Origin: Candidatus Heimdallarchaeota archaeon LC_2
Lineage (GTDB): Archaea; Asgardarchaeota; Heimdallarchaeia; Heimdallarchaeales; Kariarchaeaceae
Assembly: GCA_001940725.1 (NCBI GenBank)
Contig: MDVR01000035.1
Location: 1-21,728, forward strand
Length of the DNA: 21,728 bases
Direction of reading: 5' to 3'
The first letter of the stretch is position 1, and each line of letters opens with the position of its first letter. The notes under the pieces were generated by a model. The model searched no databases. It saw nothing but the letters and a program-made list of their open reading frames with translations, and was not told where the DNA came from. The position numbers and the translations under genes were made by a program. Of this stretch, positions 13,682 to 21,728 are shown piece after piece.

Positions 13682-16333
13682 TTAATTTATAATATAATTG
13701 AATTCATTGCGATTTGACCACTTGATTTCTATTTTGGTGAAAAATGATATATGTTCACTTCGAATTAACTCGATAACGTCATCTTCGTAAATAACGTATT
13801 CCAATTTATTTAACTCAATTGTATGTGAGCCGTCAGCATCAAGTAAAGTTAATCCGTTATCATTAACGGATTCGACCAATCCAGATAAGCTTACATCAAA
13901 ATTTTCTTTCGTGTACAAATAAATTTTCTTGCCAACTAGATGCTTTAATAGATCCATTTGTTCATCAATTTTAGTTTTTCTTGTCTCAATTCCTAAAGGA
14001 GGGAAACCAACAATAAAATCTACTCCATTAAATGTATCACCATTAATTTTGATCTTCGAATCAGCCCATGATTTGCCTAAATCAACTGTATCAATTTTCT
14101 TTAATTTTGAGAGACCTTTGTCATAAACAATTATTTCTTTTCCGCTTAAATTAGAAATAAAGGTGACAGGTTTTCCCAATTTAGCAATCTCAATTTCCTC
14201 AATCCTTCCATTATTTTCAATATCAATTATTAAACCTTTTTCTTTGTCTATGTGGTGACCAGTGGCAACTACTATGCTTCCATCTCTTAGAAAATAAGAT
14301 TCTCCAATTTTGTATTCTTTCATAGCAACTTTAGCAAGATCGACTTTTTCATCATTTATGATACAAAACAATGGAGATGTTACCCTTCCAGTTGAAATAA
14401 TATCTTTACATTCCCCATTATATACTCTTTTTTCGAATTTATCAAATGCGATTATTGATTTCCCAATATATCTTTCATAGGTGTCCCGCATTGGATTAAA
14501 ATTAAGAACTTCATCTAATGCTTCTTCTCCATAATCCTCGGTATAAGTTTCATCAATTAAAGAATGAATTATTTGATAATTTTCTGTTAACTTCTTCAAC
14601 GCACCTTTCCGTAAACCGAATCCAAGAAGTCTGTATGGGTATAATGCAGCTTTAATTGGACTCACATTCTCGGATGCCATAGCTGATATTCTATACGCGG
14701 TCCTAGGATGGGATTGAAACACATTTGCGAAAGCAGATCCTCGAGTGGGAGATAATATTTCGGAATAAAGATTCTTTCCTGCTTGTGCCGTGAATCTCCT
14801 TCTTTCTGCAGGTGAATATTGCCTGTCAGTTAGAAGATTAACAGAAATTCCGAAATCACTTGCTACTCCATGATAAAAACCTTCAAGTCGAAATAACGCT
14901 TTTGAAAGGTCGTCTCCATATCCTGCATCTTTTGTAACTTTATCTGCATGACCCTCAAGTATTCTAACAAAAATGAGTAGGAATATCAAAAATAAATAAC
15001 TTAAACCATAATAAGCTCCGAATGATATGTTTTTTACTGCATCATCAGGTAGAAATGTGTAATCTAAGGTGGTTGCAGGAAAGCCTAAAGCCTTTTTGAA
15101 TGCTAATTCGAATATGCTTAATAATAGTAAAAGCACAACATGATGCTTCGCAGAATGAGCCAACTCATGCCCTACAATTCCGCGTATATCGGAATCACTA
15201 AACTCGTTAATATCATTTGAAATAAATGCAATTCGTTTATCAAAAAAAGGCCCAAATGCAAAAGCATTTAGAATTGGAGCTCGTACAAAACCGACTTTAA
15301 CTTTATCTTTAATTCCCATGGTTTTAGCAACTTCGGCTACTTTTGCTAAAATAATTGGATCTGTTACGGGTTCTATCCCAAACAGAACTTCTAATAACCA
15401 ACCAGATATCAAATACATGAAAACCATAACTACCGCTAGAGCTTCAAATGTTCCAAAATTTGCAAACATTATCCTATCTGGCCAATTTGCATTAATGTTG
15501 AGATAATTGTAAGCCTGAGTATAACCTTGTTCATCCCTTGAAAAAAGTATTTCTCGTTTTTGTAAGAATACGATAACTCCATACATCATCCCAAAAAGGA
15601 AAAGGTAGACCATTTGGGGGGAAGATAATCGTGAAACTAAGATGAATTTCCTGCCAAAGAAAAAGAAAGCTACTATTATGAATACATAGAAACTAATATT
15701 GAAAGCAGTCGAGAATATTTGTTCGTTTGGATTTTCTGGTTTAGTAATATAATCAAATGCAATTTGTCCTGCTTTTCCAAACAATATTACTAAGTACGAT
15801 GCGGTTGTTGCAGCCATTAATTGCCCCCACACAGGTGTATCCCATAACTTAACCGTTTCAATTAACATTATGATACTAATACCAACCAACAAACCAAAAA
15901 CAAAATCATTGAAAATAGTAGTAATCATACCCGCTAGAAATACCATTGACCACAAAATGAGCTGATCTGGAGTAGAATTATGTTTCAGATATATATTTAA
16001 CTCTGATATTCCGAATAGTAAACCTGCTACGACTAGCAGAAGGCCTAATCCAATAATTGAATTATCTGTGAACCAAATTTCTAAATCATGAAACGAAGAT
16101 GCCAATGTTTCATCGTAATAAGTTTGTAAACTATTACTAAATATTATCATTAAGATACCTGAGGCCAAAACCAAAACCCAGAGAAGTGCAGAATATTGGT
16201 TTGATTTGTTTTTCAAATAATTTTTTACCTTTGGAATCCCAAAAAATAATCCAATCAGGACAAAAAGAAATCCTAAAACCAATATTGAGTAATCTGTAAA
16301 CCAGCCTTCGATTTCTTCGAAAATAGTCGCCAC
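13682..16333 (-). CDS. M48 (HtpX/Ste24-like) membrane metalloprotease with duplicated membrane unit and C-terminal extension
   Basis: The protein has 883 residues, much longer than HtpX (about 300). Zinc ligands: H389-E390-L-A-H393, and E460 in the family's E-x-x-A-D motif (EGHAD). The conserved SHPRTAYRI (541-549) is also present. Two hydrophobic segments flank the HExxH, as in HtpX. The N-terminus carries two copies of an about 64-residue unit (6-69 and 82-145, each with WFTD, two membrane helices and YLK between them), followed by more membrane helices to about residue 320. Residues about 620-883 are a beta-rich soluble region without membrane helices. Role by family: zinc proteolysis of membrane or membrane-associated proteins, often in quality control. 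The start is GTG at 16333, with TATA-like GATATA (16355-16360) 22-27 bases upstream; an ATG at 16337 is out of frame. Confidence 0.88.
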   Translation of the reverse strand: MATIFEEIEGWFTDYSILVLGFLFVLIGLFFGIPKVKNYLKNKSNQYSALLWVLVLASGILMIIFSNSLQTYYDETLASSFHDLEIWFTDNSIIGLGLLLVVAGLLFGISELNIYLKHNSTPDQLILWSMVFLAGMITTIFNDFVFGLLVGISIIMLIETVKLWDTPVWGQLMAATTASYLVILFGKAGQIAFDYITKPENPNEQIFSTAFNISFYVFIIVAFFFFGRKFILVSRLSSPQMVYLFLFGMMYGVIVFLQKREILFSRDEQGYTQAYNYLNINANWPDRIMFANFGTFEALAVVMVFMYLISGWLLEVLFGIEPVTDPIILAKVAEVAKTMGIKDKVKVGFVRAPILNAFAFGPFFDKRIAFISNDINEFSDSDIRGIVGHELAHSAKHHVVLLLLLSIFELAFKKALGFPATTLDYTFLPDDAVKNISFGAYYGLSYLFLIFLLIFVRILEGHADKVTKDAGYGDDLSKALFRLEGFYHGVASDFGISVNLLTDRQYSPAERRRFTAQAGKNLYSEILSPTRGSAFANVFQSHPRTAYRISAMASENVSPIKAALYPYRLLGFGLRKGALKKLTENYQIIHSLIDETYTEDYGEEALDEVLNFNPMRDTYERYIGKSIIAFDKFEKRVYNGECKDIISTGRVTSPLFCIINDEKVDLAKVAMKEYKIGESYFLRDGSIVVATGHHIDKEKGLIIDIENNGRIEEIEIAKLGKPVTFISNLSGKEIIVYDKGLSKLKKIDTVDLGKSWADSKIKINGDTFNGVDFIVGFPPLGIETRKTKIDEQMDLLKHLVGKKIYLYTKENFDVSLSGLVESVNDNGLTLLDADGSHTIELNKLEYVIYEDDVIELIRSEHISFFTKIEIKWSNRNEFNYIIN

Positions 16334-16352
16334 ACATTGACAGAGAAATTGG

Positions 16353-16361
16353 AGTATATCA
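16353..16361 (-). promoter_or_regulatory. TATA box of the M48 protease gene
   Basis: On the minus strand TGATATACT is centred about 24 bases before the GTG at 16333. This supports the GTG as the start and a leaderless transcript. Confidence 0.5.
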
Positions 16362-16615
16362 TTGTTTCATTATTTTCCCCAAATAAAATAGTTTAATTCT
16401 TTCCGAAAATCACCTTTCATATAAATTAGATAATAATAATTTCTGAATATTATTTAAAATATTATTTACATTTAATAAAATGAACAGCATTACACGTAAA
16501 TTTGATTTTTTATTTTATCTGTGACTGAAGATTTCGATAGATTTTAATGAATAAGAATTCGCTCGACACTTGAAGATTTATAAATAATGAAATCAAAGGT
16601 AAATAGGGATTGCTT

Positions 16616-17179
16616 ATGGTAAAGATTGGTAATTATGAAGTAAGACAAGATTTTCTTTATTATGACAATTACATCTGGATTGATAGAATCTCAGATAATG
16701 AATTGTTCATAGGAATTTCTGACTATGCTCAACAAATGTTAAAGGATATTACATCTATTCTTCCTCCTGCAAACGGTCAAAGATTTGTAGCAGGATCCGA
16801 ATTATTGAGTGTAGAATCTATATCAAGAGAATTTTCTTTAAAATCACCAGTTTCATGTGTTATTCAAGAAATAAATCAAAATGTAATAAGCTCTCCAGAT
16901 ATTTTAAATTCAAGACCCTTTGAGAATTGGATCGTCAGGGTTGAAGTACTTGATTTAGGGGATATGGATTCATTAATTGATGGTGAAGATATGGCAGATA
17001 ACATCCTTGATGAGGTTGGACTTGAAAATCGAGGGAAAGATTCTTCTAAAGAGGATTTCAAAGATGATTTTGATTATGAATCTGAATTTTCAATTGATTC
17101 TGGAGAAAACTATGAATTTTACGAAGATGAACATTCATCAAAAAATAAAATTGAAGATGAATTTGAAGATCAATGGTAG
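16616..17179 (+). CDS. GcvH-like (glycine cleavage H-protein fold) protein without the lipoyl lysine, acidic tail
   Basis: The protein has 187 residues from ATG 16616; an in-frame TTG at 16610 adds two residues. Residues 1-112 follow the H-protein pattern: N-Y-I-W-I-D (HLWV-like), FIGISDYAQQMLKDITSILPP (GITDYAQ-like), SELLSVESISREFSLKSPVSCVIQEIN, and P-D-I-L-N-S-R-P-F-E-N-W. In true GcvH the motif is E-S-V-K-A with lipoylated lysine; here it is E67-S-I-S70, so no lipoyl attachment is possible at the usual place. Residues 113-187 are strongly acidic with many Phe/Tyr (DFDYESEFSID), probably disordered. No gcvT, gcvP or lipoate ligase gene is nearby. A non-catalytic binding or scaffold role is inferred. 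TATA-like TTTATAAAT is at 16577-16585. Confidence 0.75.
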   Translation: MVKIGNYEVRQDFLYYDNYIWIDRISDNELFIGISDYAQQMLKDITSILPPANGQRFVAGSELLSVESISREFSLKSPVSCVIQEINQNVISSPDILNSRPFENWIVRVEVLDLGDMDSLIDGEDMADNILDEVGLENRGKDSSKEDFKDDFDYESEFSIDSGENYEFYEDEHSSKNKIEDEFEDQW

Positions 17180-17298
17180 CAATATAGAGAATATAAATAT
17201 AGATTGAAAATACTTTACTTTACAACTTTAAAAAGATTTAATTGATTTATGTAAGTTAATTCTAGGTATCTCATTATATTATCCTCCTATTATCTTGG

Positions 17299-17306
17299 TT
17301 TATAAA
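17299..17306 (+). promoter_or_regulatory. TATA box of the small Mrr-like gene
   Basis: TTTATAAA lies about 26 bases before the ATG at 17328, the expected distance for a leaderless transcript. Confidence 0.6.
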
Positions 17307-17327
17307 TGAATTAAATCATCTTTTCTT

Positions 17328-17714
17328 ATGAATGAATTATCAGTTGAATTGACTAGTTCAAGTGGTTTTATTGAAGGATGGCTACATCATTTTAATTTAA
17401 TTTATCAAAAAGATTTTGAAAATAAAGGGAATCAAGTGAATTTAAATTATTATTTGCCGGATTATAATACTGGAGTTATAATTGCAGAAAAAAATAAAAG
17501 AATAAATGTTCCTGATATAAATAAAGCATTAACAGTTCTTGAGGATTTTAATCTCAAAGAATTAATTATCATTGGAAATAAAATATCAGATAATGCATAT
17601 GAAACTTTAAATCGATTATCGGTTAATTTATCAGTAGTTCATCCAAATGGACTTTCTGATTTAGCTCTGAAGTTTGTAAACTACTCAAAGTCGAATATTG
17701 CACAAGTAAATTAA
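17328..17714 (+). CDS. Small restriction-endonuclease-like (Mrr-like) protein, probably inactive
   Basis: The protein has 128 residues. The pattern TGVIIAE, a helix INKALTVLEDF, strand LKELIIIGN, KISDNAYETLNRLSVNLSVVHPNGLSDLALKF resembles the second half of Mrr-type endonuclease folds, where a strand and helix (typically 'vvTsg.ft..A.e.A...gi.liDg..L') follow the catalytic strand. Catalytic residues are degenerate: D45 and E54-K55 are present, but there is no clear D...(E/Q)xK. It may therefore be a non-cleaving DNA-binding or structural relative. It lies between the GcvH-like and acyl-CoA dehydrogenase genes on the same strand with its own TATA box. The fold assignment is tentative. Confidence 0.6.
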   Translation: MNELSVELTSSSGFIEGWLHHFNLIYQKDFENKGNQVNLNYYLPDYNTGVIIAEKNKRINVPDINKALTVLEDFNLKELIIIGNKISDNAYETLNRLSVNLSVVHPNGLSDLALKFVNYSKSNIAQVN

Positions 17715-17780
17715 TCAAATGGCTCAAATAACAAGCATCGTATCAAAGGTTTAAGTTTATTCGGTATCTGGAATGGTATT

Positions 17781-18917
17781 GTGCTCGGGCTATCTGAAGA
17801 ACAAGAAATGATCCTAGAAACAGTTAGAGATCTAGTCAATGAAAAAATTAAACCAAGAGCCCAACATTATGACAATACAGGTGATTTTCCTTACGATAAT
17901 ATCAATGATTTAGCTGATGTTGGAATTATTGGCATGACTGTTCAAGAAAAATATGGTGGATTTGGATCTGATCAATTAACTTATTCTGCAGTAATTGAGG
18001 AAATTGCTAGAGGATGTGCAGCTACGGCAACAACTGTAGCAGGAACTAATTCATTAGCTGTTTTACCAATTCAAGATTGGGGATCAGAAGAACTAAAACA
18101 AAAATTCTTACCAGTTCTTGGTGAAAATACTAAACTTGGTTCATTTGCGTTATCTGAACCGCAAGCAGGATCTGATGTTGCAGCACTGAAAACACGTGCT
18201 GAAAAGGAAGGTGATGAATATATTATAAATGGATCCAAAATTTATATCACAAACGCAATTGTTGCTGATTTACATATTGTTTTTGCAAGATCATTACCAG
18301 ATCCAGGATATAAAGGATTATCTGCTTTTGTTGTTCCTGCAAACGTTGATGGGGTTCATGTTTTACCAAAAGAAAAGAAACTAGGAATAGTTGCATCTCC
18401 AACTAGTGCAATGACATTTGAAGAAGTTAGGATTCCCGTGGAAAATTTAATTGGAGAAGAAGGCCAAGGATTCAAAATAGCACTTTCAACATTAAACTCT
18501 GGAAGAATTGCTGTGGCAGCTCAAAGTGTAGGAATTGCTCAAGCTGCTCTGGTAGATGGGGTTAAATTTGCCAAACAGCGGGAGCAATTTAATCAATCTA
18601 TTTCTAAGTTTCAATCAATTCAGATGATGCTTGCGGATATGAGTACTCAGACACTTTCGGCACGATTGATGTATTATCATGCAGCTAAACTAAAAGATTC
18701 TGGAAAATCATATATTAAGGAAGCAGCTATGGCAAAATTATTTGCATCTGAAGCGGCAACTCTCGTAAGTCACAAATCAATCCAAATACATGGGGGTTCT
18801 GGATTCCTCAAGGATTTTGAGGTTGAACGTTATTACCGTGATGCTCGAATAACTGAGATTTATGAAGGTACTTCTGAAATAATGAGAATGATAATTGCTA
18901 AAGAAGAATTAAGATAA
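17781..18917 (+). CDS. Acyl-CoA dehydrogenase
   Basis: The protein has 378 residues, the standard length of the soluble FAD-dependent family. It shows the N-terminal helical domain (LSEEQEMILETVRDLV), the FAD-contacting FALSEPQAGSDVA segment (around 127-139), the middle beta domain (SKIYITNA...VPA), and the C-terminal helical domain ending RYYRDARITEIYEGTSEIMR, with E362 of Y-E-G-T at the catalytic-base position of short- and medium-chain enzymes. It oxidises acyl-CoA to 2-enoyl-CoA, passing electrons to an electron-transfer flavoprotein; substrate chain length cannot be read from sequence. The start is GTG at 17781 with a TATA-like GGTTTAAG (17748-17755) upstream; a nearby ATG at 17773 is out of frame. 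A hairpin follows 32 bases after the stop. Confidence 0.95.
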   Translation: MLGLSEEQEMILETVRDLVNEKIKPRAQHYDNTGDFPYDNINDLADVGIIGMTVQEKYGGFGSDQLTYSAVIEEIARGCAATATTVAGTNSLAVLPIQDWGSEELKQKFLPVLGENTKLGSFALSEPQAGSDVAALKTRAEKEGDEYIINGSKIYITNAIVADLHIVFARSLPDPGYKGLSAFVVPANVDGVHVLPKEKKLGIVASPTSAMTFEEVRIPVENLIGEEGQGFKIALSTLNSGRIAVAAQSVGIAQAALVDGVKFAKQREQFNQSISKFQSIQMMLADMSTQTLSARLMYYHAAKLKDSGKSYIKEAAMAKLFASEAATLVSHKSIQIHGGSGFLKDFEVERYYRDARITEIYEGTSEIMRMIIAKEELR

Positions 18918-18948
18918 TCGGATCAATTCCTGTGATATTAGATGATCT

Positions 18949-18967
18949 GGGTAAATAAAATTTACCC
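18949..18967 (+). terminator. Perfect 8-bp hairpin after the acyl-CoA dehydrogenase gene
   Basis: GGGTAAAT (18949-18956) and ATTTACCC (18960-18967) are exact reverse complements around an AAA loop, 32 bases past the stop codon. It is a likely 3'-end structure; the following bases are only weakly T-rich. Confidence 0.5.
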
Positions 18968-19012
18968 TTCCTTAAATCATTATAAACCTTATTCAAGAGA
19001 TAATAGAATGAT

Positions 19013-19031
19013 TGATTTCCATCGGAAATCA
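19013..19031 (+). repeat. Second 8-bp hairpin in the intergenic region
   Basis: TGATTTCC (19013-19020) pairs with GGAAATCA (19024-19031) around an ATC loop. It lies about 95 bases after the acyl-CoA dehydrogenase stop. It could be an additional terminator element or an operator. Confidence 0.4.
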
Positions 19032-19080
19032 TATGGGGTAGAATGATCGTTGATTCTTCTTAACCAATAGTCAAAAAGAA

Positions 19081-19116
19081 TATTTTTATTTTTATTTTTA
19101 TTTATAATTTTTTTTT
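19081..19116 (+). terminator. T-rich tract
   Basis: Thirty-six bases that are almost all T on the plus strand, in ATTTTT units ending in a run of ten T. Archaeal termination is commonly directed by oligo-T tracts, so this is a plausible terminator of the upstream transcript. Confidence 0.45.
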
Positions 19117-19450
19117 GTCATGAAAATTTATGAAGTTACTGATTCTCTATCTTAAACAAACTAATTCAGGTTTAGCAAATTAACTAACTACCGTTTTGTT
19201 TTTTCTTTATTACTCAAATAAATCTGATTCAAATATATCCATATAGAAAAAAAAAGATTTAGTTTAAACTTAATTAAAAAATTGCTACAATTTATTTATT
19301 TTAACTCACATTTTGACATTTTTGAATGGCTTTACTCGTTCAAATTGTACAAATTAATATTAATTTAATACAAAACTGATTTTGTAGTTTCACTTACCTT
19401 TTCTACTTTAAAATAGATTATATTCTAAGAAATAGTATTTGTTGATCTTT

Positions 19451-21250
19451 ATGGCATTAGTACAAGAAATCAAACCTTCAAAAAAAAATTTATTTAGCAT
19501 AAATTCTCAGACTGTTTTAGGTAATGAAGCAATTGCATTTGGTCTTTTTGATGAAGGAGTAGAATATGCTGCATCATATCCAGGGACACCTTCTACTGAG
19601 GTAATGGACCAATTATTGGATTTATCATTAAATAGTTCATTAATTGCATCTTGGTCAACCAATGAAGCTGTTGCATTTGAAGAAGCAGCAGCTACAGCAA
19701 TAACCGGAACAGATTCTGCTTTTGTGTGTAAATCGGTTGGTATTAACGTGGCTATGGATCCTCTAATGACATTGGCAAACTCCGGAGTAAATGGTGCCTT
19801 TGTTATTGTTGTCGCTGATGATCCTGGGATGCATAGCTCACAAAATGAACAAGATAATCGATTGATAACTCTATTTTCAAGGTTACCTATGTTTGAACCT
19901 TCTAGCGTTCAAGAGTGTTATGATTTAGCACGCGAAGCAGTTAAACTTTCCAAAAAATATAAGATTCCTGTTATGTTAAGATCTGTTACAAGGGTATCTC
20001 ATGCTTTAGGTATAGTTACAAGAAGACCATCTTTGCTAACACCAAAAGTAGAATTCAAGAAAAATCCTCAAAGATTTGTTAATATACCTGGGAATGCTCG
20101 TAAAAATCATCACCGAATAATCGAATTACGAAGACAATTGAAAGAAGAAGTGATATCTTCTGAGTTTTGGGAAGAAATTAAGCTTGGCGCAAACCCTGAT
20201 TATTTAGTTGTAACTTCTGGTTCTAGCGCGAATTATACAAAAGAGGCTATTACGGCATTGAATTTGAATTGTCATATTTTTATTCCAAAATTAATTGCTC
20301 CTTTTCCTGAGAGAAAAATTATTGAAATAGCTCCAAAATATAAAAAATTGATTGTAATTGAGGAACTTGAACCCTATTTAGAAACTAAAGTAAAACATGT
20401 CATACAAAGTAACAAAATAAAAGTTCAAGTTTATGGAAAAGAAGATGGAATAACCAGTCGAGAAGGTGAATTAACAACAGAAAAATTAATGGCAAATCTT
20501 GCAAAAGTATTAAACATCAATTATGAACCGCCAAAAGTAATATCGAAGCAAATTATAGATCTTATTAAAATACGTCCTCCCGTATTATGTGCAGGATGCC
20601 CTCATAGGTCTACATATGTGCTAATTGACAAATTACTAAAGAAAAGTAATCCAATATATTGTAACGATATTGGATGTTATTCACTTGGTGTATTACCTCC
20701 TCATAATACTGCAGATATTTTGATTTGTATGGGAGCTTCCATCCCAATGGCTACTAGTATTAGTTTAACTAAACCTGAAAATATGGGAGTTGCATTAATT
20801 GGAGATAGTACATTTTGGCATTCTGGAATTCCAGGGTTGGCAAATGCTATTTGGAAAAATGTTAATATTTTGATTGTAATAATGGATAATCAAACCACAG
20901 CTATGACGGGAGATCAGCCAAATCCATCAGCAACAAATTCTCCTTTAGATATTGCAAAAACGGTTGAAGCAATGGGTGCAAAAACAATAACAATCAATCC
21001 GATGGATTTCAACAAGTATCGTAAGTCACTCCAAGCTTTCATTAAAGATGATGGAGTCAAAGTTATTGTTTCTAAATATCCATGTGCATTGAATATTGCT
21101 AGAGAAATAAAGAAAGAAGGTAAAACATTACCTCTGGCAAAAATTAATGAAGAAAATTGTAATGGTTGTAATATGTGTATTGAACCGTTGGGTTGTCCAG
21201 CATTGACTTTAAACAAAAAGAGGTTAGCCCAAATTGATCCAACGCTATGA
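19451..21250 (+). CDS. iorA: Indolepyruvate:ferredoxin oxidoreductase alpha subunit, 3' end disrupted by tandem duplication
   Basis: IorA with its partner IorB oxidatively decarboxylates aryl pyruvates (from Trp, Phe, Tyr) to aryl-acetyl-CoA, reducing ferredoxin. Residues 22-55 (LGNEAIAFGLFDEG..YPGTPSTEV) are the N-terminal pyrimidine-binding domain. CAGCPHRSTY and the G451-D-S thiamine-diphosphate motif through to MDNQTTAMTG form the cofactor-binding domain. The C-terminus has one [4Fe-4S] motif, C570-x2-C573-x2-C576-x5-C582-P. A full-length IorA continues into a second C-x2-C-x2-C cluster; here the frame ends at TGA right after IDPTL, where a 344-bp repeat of upstream sequence begins. The protein is thus truncated in this sequence. 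I chose the ATG at 19451 over an in-frame TTG at 19439. No iorB is in the window. Confidence 0.93.
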   Translation: MALVQEIKPSKKNLFSINSQTVLGNEAIAFGLFDEGVEYAASYPGTPSTEVMDQLLDLSLNSSLIASWSTNEAVAFEEAAATAITGTDSAFVCKSVGINVAMDPLMTLANSGVNGAFVIVVADDPGMHSSQNEQDNRLITLFSRLPMFEPSSVQECYDLAREAVKLSKKYKIPVMLRSVTRVSHALGIVTRRPSLLTPKVEFKKNPQRFVNIPGNARKNHHRIIELRRQLKEEVISSEFWEEIKLGANPDYLVVTSGSSANYTKEAITALNLNCHIFIPKLIAPFPERKIIEIAPKYKKLIVIEELEPYLETKVKHVIQSNKIKVQVYGKEDGITSREGELTTEKLMANLAKVLNINYEPPKVISKQIIDLIKIRPPVLCAGCPHRSTYVLIDKLLKKSNPIYCNDIGCYSLGVLPPHNTADILICMGASIPMATSISLTKPENMGVALIGDSTFWHSGIPGLANAIWKNVNILIVIMDNQTTAMTGDQPNPSATNSPLDIAKTVEAMGAKTITINPMDFNKYRKSLQAFIKDDGVKVIVSKYPCALNIAREIKKEGKTLPLAKINEENCNGCNMCIEPLGCPALTLNKKRLAQIDPTL

Positions 21251-21728
21251 CGGGAGATCAGCCAAATCCATCAGCAACAAATTCTCCTTTAGATATTGCA
21301 AAAACGGTTGAAGCAATGGGTGCAAAAACAATAACAATCAATCCGATGGATTTCAACAAGTATCGTAAGTCACTCCAAGCTTTCATTAAAGATGATGGAG
21401 TCAAAGTTATTGTTTCTAAATATCCATGTGCATTGAATATTGCTAGAGAAATAAAGAAAGAAGGTAAAACATTACCTCTGGCAAAAATTAATGAAGAAAA
21501 TTGTAATGGTTGTAATATGTGTATTGAACCGTTGGGTTGTCCAGCATTGACTTTAAACAAAAAGAGGTTAGCCCAAATTGATCCAACGCTATGACGGGAG
21601 ATCAGCCAAATCCATCAGCAACAAATTCTCCTTTAGATATTGCAAAAACGGTTGAAGCAATGGGTGCAAAAACAATAACAATCAATCCGATGGATTTCAA
21701 CAAGTATCGTAAGTCACTCCAAGCTTTC
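20900..21728 (+). repeat. 344-bp tandem repeat, 2.4 identical copies, reaching the window end
   Basis: Copies start with GCTATGACGGGAG at 20900, 21244 and 21588 (the last cut by the window end after 141 bases). By reading, copies 1 and 2 are identical and the partial copy 3 agrees. The unit is the 3' part of iorA. Since 344 is not a multiple of 3, each junction shifts the frame; the second copy shows a spurious 115-codon frame (21247-21594) that repeats the IorA C-terminus. Confidence 0.95.

Larger units (their letters stand above)
18918..19450. other. Long AT-rich intergenic region before iorA
   Basis: About 530 bases with no convincing gene on either strand. It contains the two hairpins and the T-rich tract listed separately, and near its right end TATA-like TTTAAAATAG (19407-19416) and GATTATATTC (19417-19426), the latter about 30 bases before the ATG of iorA. 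Nothing else was recognised. Confidence 0.6.

Noticed and set aside
16137..16337. ATG at 16337 opening a 66-codon frame as the start of the protease
   Set aside because: It is out of frame with the M48 protein; the GTG at 16333 reads directly into the first repeat unit and has a well-placed TATA box.
21247..21594. A separate 115-residue ferredoxin-like gene
   Set aside because: It is the second copy of the 344-bp repeat and reproduces the IorA C-terminus exactly; it has no promoter of its own.
1..21728. tRNA or rRNA genes
   Set aside because: No GC-rich blocks and no GGTTCGAATCC-type T-loop were seen in the intergenic regions.

Overview
The window is AT-rich (roughly 30% G+C by eye) and most likely comes from an archaeon, plausibly an Asgard (Heimdallarchaeia-like) lineage. 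The support is a Roadblock/LC7 protein, a Cgi121-type KEOPS subunit, a ferredoxin-linked indolepyruvate oxidoreductase, and a recurring promoter layout in which a TATA-like box sits about 25 bases before the start codon with no Shine-Dalgarno sequence, as expected for leaderless archaeal transcripts. The lineage assignment is inference; no rRNA or universal marker is present.

Layout. Positions 1-396 (-) hold the start of a zinc-ribbon protein with a run of P-x-I-P-[DE]-F motifs. Positions 553-1446 hold a small membrane protein and a probable gene remnant. Positions 1582-5736 (-) encode a 1384-residue protein with a RecB-like PD-(D/E)XK nuclease core and a Cys/His cluster; the rest of it I do not recognise. 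A 522-bp AT-rich, repeat-bearing divergent intergenic region follows, then an enlarged 711-residue TnpB homologue (6259-8394). This stretch (about 500-8400) looks like an accessory island.

From 8554 on the genes look like chromosomal housekeeping or lineage-specific genes: Roadblock/LC7, a large multipass membrane protein, and a thioredoxin-fold protein without the active-site cysteines. A minus-strand block (11442-16333) follows, encoding an M48 membrane metalloprotease with a duplicated membrane unit, Cgi121, a coiled-coil protein and a 59-residue four-cysteine protein. On the plus strand come a GcvH-like protein lacking the lipoyl lysine, a small Mrr-like protein, an acyl-CoA dehydrogenase, and iorA.

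The right end is a 344-bp tandem duplication inside iorA (2.4 copies, identical by reading) that shifts the frame and cuts off the last ferredoxin motif. It is either a real duplication or, more likely, a contig-end assembly artefact.

The best candidate for something little described is the divergent pair of the giant RecB-like nuclease and the TnpB. In the TnpB, the RuvC-II acidic residue is replaced (G-K-L) and a glutamate appears 52 residues later next to the zinc finger, which resembles the rearranged active site known from Fanzor and some TnpB proteins. Its long C-terminal tail overlaps hairpin-forming sequence that may be the guide (omega) RNA scaffold.
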